This document shows, one piece after another, positions 1 through 8,893 of a DNA stretch of 64,000 nt (positions are counted from its first letter, which is position 1; each line of letters starts with the position of its first letter). Under the pieces are notes generated by a model that did not search any database, was not told the origin of the DNA, and worked only from the letters and a program-made list of their open reading frames with translations. The position numbers and the translations under genes are program-made. Source of the DNA: Salinirubrum litoreum (GTDB lineage: Archaea > Halobacteriota > Halobacteria > Halobacteriales > Haloferacaceae); the NCBI RefSeq assembly GCF_020567425.1, contig NZ_JAJCVJ010000001.1, positions 1,488,001-1,552,000 on the forward strand, read 5' to 3'.

Positions 1-1422
1 GGTCCACGTGACACCGAAGACGGTCGGCGACGCGAGCGTCGTCAGGATCGCGGCGGCGACCACGGCCGGGGTGTAGATGTCCGCGAAGCGGTCGACGAAG
101 CGTTCCCGCTCGGACTTCTTCGACTGGGCGGCCTCCACGAGGTCGACGACCTTCGAGAGCGTGGAGTTCTCTGCGGTTGCGGTCGTCTCCACCTCCAGAT
201 ACCCCTCGGCGAGGATGCTCCCGCCGTACACCTCGTCGCCGGGCGACACGTCCCGCGGGACCGACTCGCCCGTGATCGGCGACTCGTCGACTGCCGACCG
301 GCCCTCGCTGACCACGCCGTCGAGGGGGATCTTCTCGCCCGGCCGGACCAGCACCGTCTCGCCGACCGCGACCGACTCCACGGGGACGGTCGTCTCCGCG
401 CCGTCTCTGCGGACCGTCGCGGTGTCCGGCGACAGTTCCATCAGTTCCCGCATCGAGGTGCGCGCCCGGTCCATCGAGAAGCGTTCGAGCAACTCGGCGA
501 CGCTGAACAGCACCGCCAGCGTCGCGGCCTCGAACGGGAGGTTCACGAGCAGTGCGCCGATGACGCCCGCGCCCATCAGGAAGTCGATGTCGAGGTTCAG
601 GTTCTTCGCGGAGTAGTAGCCGTTCCGGACGATGGTCTGGCCGGCGACGGCGGCGGCTCCGAGATACGCGAGCCACGCGACCGTGATCTCCCGGCCGACG
701 ACCGTCCCGAGCACGGGGTCCGCGATCCCGGCGAGTGGGAGGAACCACTCGAACGAGAGGCCGACCGCGAGCAGGATCGCGCCGGCCCACGTATTCAGGC
801 CGCGCGTGCTGGTCCACACGTCGTGGGGCGACCGGTCGTCGCTGCCGTCGCCGTCGGCGTCCGCGACGCTGTAGCCCGCCCCCTCGATGGCGGCGACGAT
901 GCCGGCGCGACTGGTCGCGTCGGGGTCGTAGGTCACCTCGACCGTCCCGGTCGTGGGTCGGGTCTCGAACTCGATCACGCCCGCGACGCGCGCGAGGGCG
1001 TTCTCGACCTTCCCGGCACAGGAGGGGCAGTCCATCTCCGGGACCGACAGCGAGTCGGTGACGCCGGACTCGATCTCGTAGCCCGCCGAGCGCACCCGGT
1101 CGCGGATCGCGTCGGGCGTGGTCTCCTCGGGATCGTAGGTGACGACGAGGGTGCCGGTCGCCGGGCGGGGGTCGATGTCGAGGATACCCGACAGCGACGC
1201 GACGCTCGACTCGACGTTCCCCGCACAGGAGGGACAGTCCATCTCCGGGACCGAGAGTCGGAGGACGGTTCCCTCGTCCCCCGCGTCGCCGCTCGACTGA
1301 CCGCCGTGCTCGTCGTGGGCGTGGTCGTCGGACGCACACCCACACGACACGTCGCCGTCGGGGTCGTGACCGCCGGCGGACCCGCCGGAATCACCGTCCT
1401 CGTGGCCGTGTGGATCACTCAT
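1..1422 (-). CDS. Heavy-metal translocating P1B-type ATPase (3' end outside window)
   Basis: This is the N-terminal 474 codons of a metal-exporting P-type ATPase; the rest lies beyond position 1. A His/Cys-rich leader (residues 1-50) precedes two heavy-metal-associated domains, each with an MDCPSC metal-binding motif (Cys63/66 and Cys132/135). Membrane helices and the actuator domain with a TGES motif near residue 385 follow. The frame leaves the window in the helix before the expected CPx metal-site motif, so the substrate cannot be read. The MDCxxC type and the His-rich leader favour Zn/Cd/Pb over Cu, but this is inference. The ATG at 1422 lies about 27 nt downstream of a TATA-like TTAATAT (1447-1453), which fits a leaderless transcript. 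Confidence 0.93.
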   Translation of the reverse strand, partial: MSDPHGHEDGDSGGSAGGHDPDGDVSCGCASDDHAHDEHGGQSSGDAGDEGTVLRLSVPEMDCPSCAGNVESSVASLSGILDIDPRPATGTLVVTYDPEETTPDAIRDRVRSAGYEIESGVTDSLSVPEMDCPSCAGKVENALARVAGVIEFETRPTTGTVEVTYDPDATSRAGIVAAIEGAGYSVADADGDGSDDRSPHDVWTSTRGLNTWAGAILLAVGLSFEWFLPLAGIADPVLGTVVGREITVAWLAYLGAAAVAGQTIVRNGYYSAKNLNLDIDFLMGAGVIGALLVNLPFEAATLAVLFSVAELLERFSMDRARTSMRELMELSPDTATVRRDGAETTVPVESVAVGETVLVRPGEKIPLDGVVSEGRSAVDESPITGESVPRDVSPGDEVYGGSILAEGYLEVETTATAENSTLSKVVDLVEAAQSKKSERERFVDRFADIYTPAVVAAAILTTLASPTVFGVTWT

Positions 1423-1650
1423 TACCCCACGGTAGCCGTCGGACGGATATTAATCCCCCTATCACGAGAACCGGGATGGTTAGGAAGAATTGTTATCTCA
1501 AATCGATTCGATTAACAACACTGTCGGCCCGAGAGGTGAGCGACCCACGACACCACGGGGCACGATCACCAGACTGCGGACCCGTTCGGGGCTGGACGCG
1601 ACGAGATTCGTTCCGACGTACTTTTCACTCGCCACCGTTTCACGCATCGT

Positions 1651-2043
1651 ATGGCAGATTTCAAGGTCACGGTCGCCGACCCGGACTCGGGGACGACCTA
1701 CCAGCGCGACGTCGACGGACAGGACGCGAACCGATTCCTCGGCCGAGAGATCGGCGAGGAGGTCGACGGCGGTGCCGTCGGTCTGTCCGGCTTCACGCTG
1801 GAGATCACCGGCGGGTCCGACGCGGCCGGCCGACCGATGCGCGAGGACGTGGCGGGTGCGAACCTGAAGGAACTCCTGCTCGACGGCGGTGCGGGCTACA
1901 ACCCGTCCCGTGACGGCGAGCGCAGGCGCGTCACCGTTCGCGGCCGGCAGATCAGCGAGGAGACGGCCCAGATCAACGCCCGCGTCGTCGACGGCGAGGG
2001 CGACGTCGCCGAGGCGTTCGAAGGCGGCGACGACGACGAGTAA
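1651..2043 (+). CDS. rps6e: 30S ribosomal protein S6e
   Basis: A 130-residue protein that matches the archaeal S6e core along its whole length: N-terminal [18 protein letters not shown], a central [11 protein letters not shown] segment and a [12 protein letters not shown] block near residue 95. It is a component of the small ribosomal subunit. The acidic C-terminal tail ([14 protein letters not shown]) is typical of haloarchaea. A TTTTCAC-type box about 27 nt upstream of the ATG indicates leaderless transcription. The next gene starts 2 nt after its stop, so the two are probably co-transcribed. Confidence 0.97.
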   Translation: MADFKVTVADPDSGTTYQRDVDGQDANRFLGREIGEEVDGGAVGLSGFTLEITGGSDAAGRPMREDVAGANLKELLLDGGAGYNPSRDGERRRVTVRGRQISEETAQINARVVDGEGDVAEAFEGGDDDE

Positions 2044-2045
2044 GG

Positions 2046-2471
2046 ATGGCAGACCGCGTCGCCAGCGACAACCCGAGCGTCACCACCCACGACGCGCGGG
2101 TCGTCCGGGCCGGCGGGACGCGCAGACCGTGCGTCCGCCTGCCGGCCGACGCGGTCCCCACCGACGACTACGTCCGGGTCGTCTGTGACGGCCGGGAGTA
2201 CCACGGTCGCTTCGTCGCGGACAGCGAGGGAATCGTGCTCCGTGGACTGTACGACAACAGACGCATCGCCCGCGAGGACCGCGACGCCCCGAACCGCCTC
2301 GTCGAGTGGCTGGCGTCGGCGGACGTGGAGATCGGTCGCATGATCGCCTGCGACGAGATCGAGTCGGGCTTTCTCTACGGGCTTCGGAAACCGGGCGAGC
2401 GCGTGTTCTACGACGCCACCGAGTCGCCGGACTCCTCGCTTGCGGACATCGCGCGGAACCTGGACGGCTGA
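2046..2471 (+). CDS. Conserved haloarchaeal protein (DUF7112-like)
   Basis: A 141-residue soluble acidic protein with no enzymatic motif that I recognise. The middle reads like a small beta-rich fold (PTDDYVRVVCDGREYHGRF), followed by a helical C-terminal half. It starts 2 nt after the S6e stop and is surely in the same transcript, so a ribosome- or translation-linked role is possible but unproven. The family assignment is from memory of the usual haloarchaeal neighbour of S6e. Confidence 0.8.
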   Translation: MADRVASDNPSVTTHDARVVRAGGTRRPCVRLPADAVPTDDYVRVVCDGREYHGRFVADSEGIVLRGLYDNRRIAREDRDAPNRLVEWLASADVEIGRMIACDEIESGFLYGLRKPGERVFYDATESPDSSLADIARNLDG

Positions 2472-2568
2472 GTCGCAGGAGGAGCGAGGAGACGGGCGGG
2501 TCGTCGACAGACGACGCGACTCACCGGAAGTCACGCTCCTTTTACTCCCCGGTCGCGTTCGCCGGGAC

Positions 2569-3024
2569 ATGAGCAAACTCTCGGAGTTCCTCGCGGGCGA
2601 GCGCCCGGAGGACGTGGCGCTGTTCCTCGCAGACGACTACCTCGACGAGGACGGGACCATCGCGTCGCACGGCGAGTCGGTCGACGGCGGCGTCGTCCTC
2701 GTCGCCGACGGCGAGCAGGGCCGGAGCATCTTCTCGGCCGGCACCGGCATGGACGCGATGCAGTTCGCGAAGGGTGCGATGGGCAACGAGGGCGACATCG
2801 CCGCGGACCTCGCCGGCGGCGTCTGTCCCGCGAGTGAGTCGGTAGACGCGAACGAAGCCGACGAGGACGACGCAGACCACGCGGTCCAGTTCGTCTTCGC
2901 GTTCGCCGAGGAGCAGAACGAGGAGGTCGGCGGCCTGTACGCCGAGGGTGACGTGATCCACGCCTACGCCCACTGTGACTGCGGGGAGTCGTTCTCGCAC
3001 AAGTGGGTCACCGGCGAGCGGTAG
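2569..3024 (+). CDS. Conserved haloarchaeal protein (DUF5807-like)
   Basis: A 151-residue acidic protein. Its N-terminus (MSKLSEFLAGERPEDVALFL), a central segment beginning FAFAEEQNEEVGGLYAEGD, and a C-terminal CDCGESFSHKW with a possible metal-binding CxC resemble a haloarchaea-only family. The ATG at 2569 is preferred over upstream starts because a TTTTACTCC box lies about 28 nt upstream (2538-2546). The TAG stop abuts the ATG of the PfkB kinase with no gap, so the two are translationally linked. Function is unknown. Confidence 0.8.
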   Translation: MSKLSEFLAGERPEDVALFLADDYLDEDGTIASHGESVDGGVVLVADGEQGRSIFSAGTGMDAMQFAKGAMGNEGDIAADLAGGVCPASESVDANEADEDDADHAVQFVFAFAEEQNEEVGGLYAEGDVIHAYAHCDCGESFSHKWVTGER

Positions 3025-3948
3025 ATGGCCCGCGTCGTCACGGTCGGCAGCGCGGTCGTCGACCGCGTCTACCCGGTGACGAACCTCCCCGCGCCGGACG
3101 GCGGCGCGTTCGCCCGCGACGAGCAACTCGCAGACGGCGGGGTCGCCGCGAACGTCGCGGTCGCCTCGGCCCGTCTCGGCCACGAGGCCGGCGTCGTCAG
3201 CCGGGTCGGCGGTGACGCGGACGGCGACCGGGTCGTCACCGCCCTCGACGCCGAGGGCGTGGAGACCACCCGTCTCGCTCGCGGCGACGAGCGGACCTCC
3301 TTCTCGCTGATCCTCCGTGACGACGACGGCGAGCGGATGATCGTCAACGGCGGGGCGGCGGTCGGTGCCCTCCGCCTCGACGCGGCCGACCGCGACTACT
3401 ACCGCGACGCGGACGCCGTCTTCACCAGCGCGTACGCGCCCGACCCGGTCGTCTCGACGCTCCTCGACGACGCCCGTGCCGGCGACTGCCCGCCGCTCCT
3501 CTTCGACCTCGCGGGCCCCTTCGCGGAACTCGACGGCCGGGGGACGACCCGCGAGACGGTCGACGCCCTCCTCCCGCACGTCGACTGCTTCCTCGCCGGC
3601 GAGGTGGCGCTCCGGTCGTACCTCGACTGCACCGGCCGCGAGGCGGCCGAGGAGCTACAGGGGAACGGCGTCGAGCGGACGGCCTTGACTCGCGGGGCAG
3701 ACGGTGCACTCCTGATCGAGGGCGAGGAAGTCGTCGAGGTCCCGGCGTTCGACGTGCCGGTCCGGGACACGACCGGCGCGGGGGACGCCTTCGCCGCCGG
3801 CCTCGTGGACGCGTGGCTCTGTCGTGATCTGCCGGCCCGAGAAGCGGGGCGGTTCGCCGCCGCCGTCGCCGCCGAGAACTGCACTGCCGAGGGTGCCCGT
3901 GGGGGTCTGCCGGACCGGGAAACCGTCGCCGAGCGATTGGCGGAGTAG
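3025..3948 (+). CDS. PfkB-family carbohydrate/nucleoside kinase
   Basis: A 307-residue ribokinase-fold sugar kinase. The N-terminus has the family pattern of GSAVVDRVYPV followed by a glycine-rich DGGVAANVAVASARLG segment. Near residue 250 is the PfkB signature DTTGAGDAFAAG, whose Asp is the catalytic base and whose Gly-rich turn forms the anion hole. The substrate cannot be assigned from sequence: ribose, fructose, KDG and nucleosides are all phosphorylated by this family. It follows the DUF5807-like gene without a gap. Its stop codon directly abuts the stop codon of the opposing DHH gene. Confidence 0.93.
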   Translation: MARVVTVGSAVVDRVYPVTNLPAPDGGAFARDEQLADGGVAANVAVASARLGHEAGVVSRVGGDADGDRVVTALDAEGVETTRLARGDERTSFSLILRDDDGERMIVNGGAAVGALRLDAADRDYYRDADAVFTSAYAPDPVVSTLLDDARAGDCPPLLFDLAGPFAELDGRGTTRETVDALLPHVDCFLAGEVALRSYLDCTGREAAEELQGNGVERTALTRGADGALLIEGEEVVEVPAFDVPVRDTTGAGDAFAAGLVDAWLCRDLPAREAGRFAAAVAAENCTAEGARGGLPDRETVAERLAE

Positions 3949-5238
3949 TTACTCCTCGGCGGATTCGGTGTCCGTCTCGTCGTCTGTGTCGTCGGCCTCG
4001 GCTTCTTCTTCGGCGAGTCGCTCGAAGCCGGCCAGAATGACGCGCCGGGCGGCCGACCCCTGTGTCGTCCAGTGGTGGGCGTAGTCCAGCATGTCGTCGT
4101 AGATGTCCGGCTTACAGCCGGCGGCCTTCGGGTGCCCGCCGCCGTTGACCTGCGCGGCGACCTCGTGACAGCGCTCGAAGGCGTCCGTGCCACGGATGGA
4201 CGCGGAGCCGGCGGGCTTGACGATCACGGAGGCGTCCGCGCCCTGTTCGCGCATCCCTTCTGCGACCTCGTTCTGTGAACACCGGCCGTAGGTGACGCCC
4301 ACGGTCCACTCGCCGACCTCGTGGAACTCGGCGCGGTCCAGCGCCGTCTCGATGAGGGCCTCCTTCTCGACGCGGCGTTCTTCGACGAACTCCAGTGCGA
4401 AGTCGGGGAGGTCGGCACCGTACTCGCCGACGACCGCGACGTACTCCGCCGCGCCGGTCCAGTAGGCGTAGTCCGCGAGGTCGTCGCTCCGGGGGTCCTC
4501 GCGGAGCCAGAGGTCGTGGTCCCGCGTCACGGCGGCGAGTTCGTGGAGGTAGTCGGGGAAGTCGTAGTCCAGCGAGCGGAGGGTCACGTCGGCGGTACAC
4601 TCCTCGTCGGAGTCGCCGACCACGAGGTCGACGCCCGCCTCGCGGACCTGTGCGGCGACCGCGTCGTCCCACTGGTGGTGGTCGAACCACCGCACCGTGG
4701 CGTCGTGTTCTCGCAGGGCAGTCAGGGCGTCCTCGACGTACTCGAACCGGTCCGGACAGAGGTCACAGACGAACACCTCGACGCCCGGTTCGGCGTACGC
4801 GGCGACACGTTCGAGGGCGTCCTCGACGTTGTGCGGACCGGCACCGAGCAGGGCGACCGACGACGTCGGTGGCTCGTCGTCCGCGAGGCCGACGGTCTCG
4901 TCGGCGTCCGCGTCGAACTCGTCGGTCGGCGTCTCCGGGTCGAGCGCGTCGGTCTCGTCGGCGAGGGCACCACTCTCTTCGTCGAGCAGTGGTTCGGGGT
5001 CCTCGAAGTTCGCGGCGGCGACGGCGGCGTCGTACGCCTCGCGGATCAGCGCGACACAGCCCAGTCCGTCCGCGTCGGTGTCGGCGACGACCACCACCTC
5101 CGCACCCTCGACCGCTTCGCGGGCCTGTTCCTCGGCGCGTTCCTCGTCTAACGTGTCGGGGTAGAAGAAGCCGGCACCCGGCAGTTGGGACTTCCGGGAG
5201 AGCGACAGCCTGTCCGAGTCGATGAGGTCTTCGTCCAT
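3949..5238 (-). CDS. DHH-family phosphoesterase (RecJ-like)
   Basis: A 429-residue DHH/DHHA1 phosphoesterase. Motif I is VVADTDADGLG (residues 51-60), the DHH motif is in FDHHQWDD near residue 186, and the DHHA1 domain carries GGGHPKAAG near residue 383. These match the metal-dependent RecJ/nanoRNase superfamily, which hydrolyses phosphodiester bonds in DNA, oligoribonucleotides or cyclic dinucleotides. An Asp/Glu-rich insertion at about residues 85-125 (LLDEESGALADETDALDPE region) is a low-complexity haloarchaeal feature. It converges tail-to-tail with the PfkB gene with no intervening base. The exact substrate is undetermined. Confidence 0.9.
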   Translation of the reverse strand: MDEDLIDSDRLSLSRKSQLPGAGFFYPDTLDEERAEEQAREAVEGAEVVVVADTDADGLGCVALIREAYDAAVAAANFEDPEPLLDEESGALADETDALDPETPTDEFDADADETVGLADDEPPTSSVALLGAGPHNVEDALERVAAYAEPGVEVFVCDLCPDRFEYVEDALTALREHDATVRWFDHHQWDDAVAAQVREAGVDLVVGDSDEECTADVTLRSLDYDFPDYLHELAAVTRDHDLWLREDPRSDDLADYAYWTGAAEYVAVVGEYGADLPDFALEFVEERRVEKEALIETALDRAEFHEVGEWTVGVTYGRCSQNEVAEGMREQGADASVIVKPAGSASIRGTDAFERCHEVAAQVNGGGHPKAAGCKPDIYDDMLDYAHHWTTQGSAARRVILAGFERLAEEEAEADDTDDETDTESAEE

Positions 5239-5387
5239 ACGGATCGCTGGGGACGGAGGGGAAAAACGGCGGTGGTTGCCGTGCGCGTGTCGGCCTCGGC
5301 GACAGGCGAGCCTCGGTGTCTGCGACCGCGAGTCCGGGAACTGCCCCCGTCAGAAAGTTTTTGCCGGACAGCGCCCTACCGTGGTCC

Positions 5388-5759
5388 ATGGATAGAGACG
5401 ACCGCGACGACCCGTTCGACAACATCTTCGACGAGATCGAACGGATGATGGGCGAGATGACTGGAAACGTCGACGACGGGTCCGGCTTCGCCTCCGAGAC
5501 TCACGTCGACGTGTACGACGAGGGCGACACCCTCCGACTCGTCGCGGATCTGCCGGGCGTCACGAAAGACGGAATCGACCTGAAGTGTGACGGCGAGACG
5601 CTGACCATCTCTGCGGCCAGCGACCACCGCGAGTACGACGAACACGTCCGTCTCCCGGCCCGCGTCGACGAGCACTCCGCGCGTGCGACGTTCAACAACG
5701 GTGTGCTCGAAGTGACGTTCGACCGCGTCGAGGACTCCGCCGAGATCGACGTGGAGTAG
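5388..5759 (+). CDS. Hsp20/alpha-crystallin family small heat-shock protein
   Basis: A 123-residue small chaperone. After an acidic N-terminus (MDRDDRDDPFDNIFDEIERM), the alpha-crystallin domain starts near residue 40 (THVDVYDEGDTLRLVADLPG) and ends in the typical NNGVLEVTF strand near residue 105. The C-terminal extension is short. The ATG at 5388 is chosen because an AAAGTTTTTG box lies about 27 nt upstream; longer frames would translate the promoter. It stands alone between oppositely oriented genes. Confidence 0.94.
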   Translation: MDRDDRDDPFDNIFDEIERMMGEMTGNVDDGSGFASETHVDVYDEGDTLRLVADLPGVTKDGIDLKCDGETLTISAASDHREYDEHVRLPARVDEHSARATFNNGVLEVTFDRVEDSAEIDVE

Positions 5760-5816
5760 TCCCGACCCCCGCGTTCCTTCTTCGACCTTCGACCTACTGT
5801 TCTGCAGTGCGCTCGA

Positions 5817-6725
5817 TCAGCCGTCGCTCCTCTCGGCAGTCCGCTCGATCAGCGCCGCGAGTCGGTCCCAGAAGCCGGCGTCGTACTTCGTCGCCGCGTC
5901 GATCGTCGGGCGGGCGTTCGTCTCCGAGACGACCAGTCGGTCGCCGGACTCCAGGAGGTCCACGCCGAGGTAGTCGGTCCCCAGCGTCTCGGCGACCGAC
6001 TCTGCGAGTCGCCGGTGGCGCTCCGGGAGGTCGACGCCGACCGCCTCGGCCCCCCGGTGGACGTTGTGTTTCCAGTGGCCCGACTCGACCGCCTCGGGAT
6101 CGAGTCGGCGCTCGACACCGCCGACGCACGTGCCGTCGACGACCATCGCCCGGAAGTCGCGGGCGTCGGGGAGATACTCCTGCAGGAGGTACGACCGGTC
6201 GCCGGTCGCCCGGTAGTCGTGGACCAGATCGAGATAGTCGGTGACGCCGAGTGCCGAGTCCGGATCGCTCACTTTCACGACGCCGACGCCTCGGGTCGTG
6301 GAGTTCGGCTTCACGACGACCGGCGCGTCGAACTCGGCGAGGGCCTCCGCGACGGTCGCGTCGTCCACCGGGTTCGAGACCATCGTCGTCTGCGGGACCG
6401 GGAGGTCCGCCGCGGCACAGGCCGCGAGCACCCCGGCCTTGTTCCGGGAGGTGAGCACCCCCTCGCGGTCGGTCACCCACGGGACCGCCAACAGGGCGTC
6501 GACCACGCCGCCCTCCATCGCCCGGGAGGGGTAGACGAAGCCGACGTCGACCGCCGGGAGGTCGGCCTGTCTGTCGTCGGTCGCCGAGTCGCCGCGCTCA
6601 CCGCCGGCGACCGACAGGGTGCGTTCTTTGGCCTGTACCGGCACGACCTCGATACCCCGGTCGGCGAGTGGCCCCCGCATCCGCTCGAAGGTCTCGGCCT
6701 GCGTCGTGACCGCCAGCCGCGTCAT
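5817..6725 (-). CDS. RimK-like ATP-grasp ligase
   Basis: A 302-residue ATP-grasp enzyme. The central domain has VPQTTMVSNP, the ATP-binding VVVKPNSTTRGVGVVKV (about residues 135-151), and the metal-binding SETNARPTID near residue 270. This is the RimK/LysX/MptN family, which forms amide bonds between a carboxylate and an amino group (for example glutamate ligation to proteins, amino-group carriers or coenzymes). The substrate cannot be inferred because there are no arginine/lysine or cofactor genes alongside it. It is 82 nt downstream of nothing co-oriented except cstA (start 8643, stop 6808), so it may be read from that transcript. Confidence 0.88.
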   Translation of the reverse strand: MTRLAVTTQAETFERMRGPLADRGIEVVPVQAKERTLSVAGGERGDSATDDRQADLPAVDVGFVYPSRAMEGGVVDALLAVPWVTDREGVLTSRNKAGVLAACAAADLPVPQTTMVSNPVDDATVAEALAEFDAPVVVKPNSTTRGVGVVKVSDPDSALGVTDYLDLVHDYRATGDRSYLLQEYLPDARDFRAMVVDGTCVGGVERRLDPEAVESGHWKHNVHRGAEAVGVDLPERHRRLAESVAETLGTDYLGVDLLESGDRLVVSETNARPTIDAATKYDAGFWDRLAALIERTAERSDG

Positions 6726-6807
6726 ACCACGGCTTGCGGTGCCGGCGACAAAGCACTGTCCGTCCGAGGTGCGTCGGAAAAAGCCGCGAGTCGGTCGTCG
6801 CTGGTCG

Positions 6808-8643
6808 TCAGTCGTCGGTCGGGTCGCCGCCGTCGGTGGCGACGACGCCGGATTCGCGTGCCTGCGAGACGTTTTTGACGCCCATGAACGCCAGTGCCAG
6901 TCCGAGTCCGACCAGCACCAGCGCGAGGACGATCTGGAGTCCCGTCGAGAACTGTGTGATCAGCGTCGGAGCCTGTCCGGGGTCGAGTCCCGGCCACTGC
7001 CCCTGGATGAAGCGCAGGTACAGCAACTCGTAGAGGCTCTTGTACAGCAGGGCGGTCGTCGTGATGGCGAACATGATCGCCATCGGGCCGCCGGTGCTGA
7101 TGAGCTGTTTGTCGTCCTTCCAGTTGGCGAGCCAGACCGTCGCCACCAGCAGCGCGAGTGCGGCGAGCGTCTGGTTCGCGCCGCCGAACAGCGGCCAGAG
7201 GTCCGACCAACTGCCGGACGCGACGAGCAGGTACGCCGGCGTCACCTGCAGGGCGACGTTGACGTAGCGGTTCGTCGTCGTCTGCTCGACGGCCGTCTCG
7301 GGCGTGCCGACGATCTCCTCGAACATGTACCGACCGAGGCGGATCGCGGTGTCCGTGCTCGTCAACAGGAAGCTGACGAGCACGAGTCCCATGAACGGCG
7401 CGGCCAGCGTCTCGGGGATGCCGAAGCCGACGTTGAGGATCAGCCCCCCACCGGCGGCGAAGTTCGGCAGTGCCAGCCCGATCCCGCCGCCCGCGTCGGT
7501 GAAGCCGTACACCGCGACGGTGACGATGGCGACGGTGGCGAGGAGTCCCTCGCCGAGCATCGCCCCGTACCCGATCGGCCGGGCGTCCGTCTCCTTGTTC
7601 AACTGCTTGGCCGTCGTCCCCGAGGAGACCAGCGAGTGGAACCCGCTGATCGTCCCGCAGGCGATGGTGACGAACAGCAGTGGGAACAGGGGACCGAAGC
7701 CGTTGCCCATGAAGCCGGTGTACGCCGGCAGTGCGATCTCCAACTGCCCGCCCGCGCCGAGTGCCGTGCCGACGACGACGGCGAGCAACGTGCCACCGAC
7801 ACCGGCGTACAGCAGGCTCGACGTGAGGAAGTCACGCGGCTGGAGCAGCACCCACACCGGCAGAACGCTGGCCACCAGCCCGTACAGCATCACGACGACG
7901 ATCCAGCCGCCGATGTTCGCACTCCCCAGCACCGCCGGGAGTGGCAGTCCCGCGCCGAACAGCACGATCGGGTCGACACCCTCCATCGCCGGTGCGACGT
8001 CGGCCGCGACGGCCAGCGGGAAGTTGACACCGACCCAGATGCCGCCGAACACCGCCGCGACGAACACGGCGGTCCCCGGCAGGAACGGGAGGTCGAACTG
8101 GTAGAGGTACGCGCCGAACAGCAGCGCCAGCCCGATGTAGACCAGACTCGCCGTCGCCGCCGACGGGTAGGCGTCGAAGACGATGGCGATGACCAGCGCG
8201 AAGACGGCGATGACGAGGATGATCGTCAGGAACGCGAACCAGAGGATCATGCTCTTGCCGCGCTCGCCGACGTACTGACCGATGATGTAGCCGATACTCT
8301 TGCCCTCGTGTCGCATCGACGAGGACAGCGACATGAAGTCGTGAACCGCACCGAACAGCGGGTTCCCGATGGCGACCCACAGGAACGCCGGCAACCAGCC
8401 CCACGCCAACGCGGCCGTGATCGGGCCGACGATCGGCGCACCGCCCGCGATACTCGAATAGTGATGCCCCAAGAGGACGGGCTTCTTCGACGGAACGTAC
8501 TCCTGCCCGTCCTCGTACTTGTGTGCCGGTGTCTCCGCGTCGTCGTCCAGCTCGACGAACCGGGAGAGGTACCGCGAGTACCCGAGATACCCGACGGTGA
8601 ACGTCCCGAGCACCAGCACGACCAGCGTGATAGCCTGTACCAT
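6808..8643 (-). CDS. cstA: Carbon starvation protein CstA (peptide/pyruvate transporter)
   Basis: A 611-residue polytopic membrane protein with more than a dozen hydrophobic helices and the CstA hallmarks GHHYSSIAGGAPIVGP (about residues 65-80), GNPLFGAVHDFMSL, and SGFHSLVSSGTTAKQLNKE near residue 340. Family members import peptides or pyruvate during starvation. The ATG at 8643 is chosen over one 21 nt upstream because a GTGAGG Shine-Dalgarno precedes it by 8 nt and a TTTTAAG TATA box lies about 38 nt upstream, leaving a short leader. This is one of the few clearly leadered genes here. Confidence 0.95.
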   Translation of the reverse strand: MVQAITLVVLVLGTFTVGYLGYSRYLSRFVELDDDAETPAHKYEDGQEYVPSKKPVLLGHHYSSIAGGAPIVGPITAALAWGWLPAFLWVAIGNPLFGAVHDFMSLSSSMRHEGKSIGYIIGQYVGERGKSMILWFAFLTIILVIAVFALVIAIVFDAYPSAATASLVYIGLALLFGAYLYQFDLPFLPGTAVFVAAVFGGIWVGVNFPLAVAADVAPAMEGVDPIVLFGAGLPLPAVLGSANIGGWIVVVMLYGLVASVLPVWVLLQPRDFLTSSLLYAGVGGTLLAVVVGTALGAGGQLEIALPAYTGFMGNGFGPLFPLLFVTIACGTISGFHSLVSSGTTAKQLNKETDARPIGYGAMLGEGLLATVAIVTVAVYGFTDAGGGIGLALPNFAAGGGLILNVGFGIPETLAAPFMGLVLVSFLLTSTDTAIRLGRYMFEEIVGTPETAVEQTTTNRYVNVALQVTPAYLLVASGSWSDLWPLFGGANQTLAALALLVATVWLANWKDDKQLISTGGPMAIMFAITTTALLYKSLYELLYLRFIQGQWPGLDPGQAPTLITQFSTGLQIVLALVLVGLGLALAFMGVKNVSQARESGVVATDGGDPTDD

Positions 8644-8893
8644 GTGTGCCTCACGGACAATCATGGGAAACCGTCACTTAAAACTTGCTTTCGAAGTGAT
8701 ACGCTGGTTGAGGTATCGAAAACGAGCTTGTGACGGAACGAGCGCACCGGAGAAGGTCGAATCGTGAGAGACCTATTAATTTGAGAATAGGATTCGGACT
8801 TGTATGCTTTGTGGCTCCGGGCGGTGGCGACACTCCCCCGGTCACGGAACGAGTCGGCCGGAGCGAGTCACGCGGGGTCGCAGGAGCGCCCCC
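8644..8893. promoter_or_regulatory. Intergenic promoter region of cstA with an AT-rich dyad
   Basis: This 250-nt gap lies between arsA-like and cstA, both read leftward. It contains the cstA TATA box (around 8678-8687, TTTTAAG on the minus strand). Further upstream, inside a conspicuously AT-rich patch, is a perfect 6-bp dyad, CCTATT (8772-8777) and AATAGG (8786-8791), separated by 8 nt. The dyad could be an operator for starvation control of cstA or part of the upstream gene's terminator; the sequence does not decide. No plausible gene is present. Confidence 0.45.
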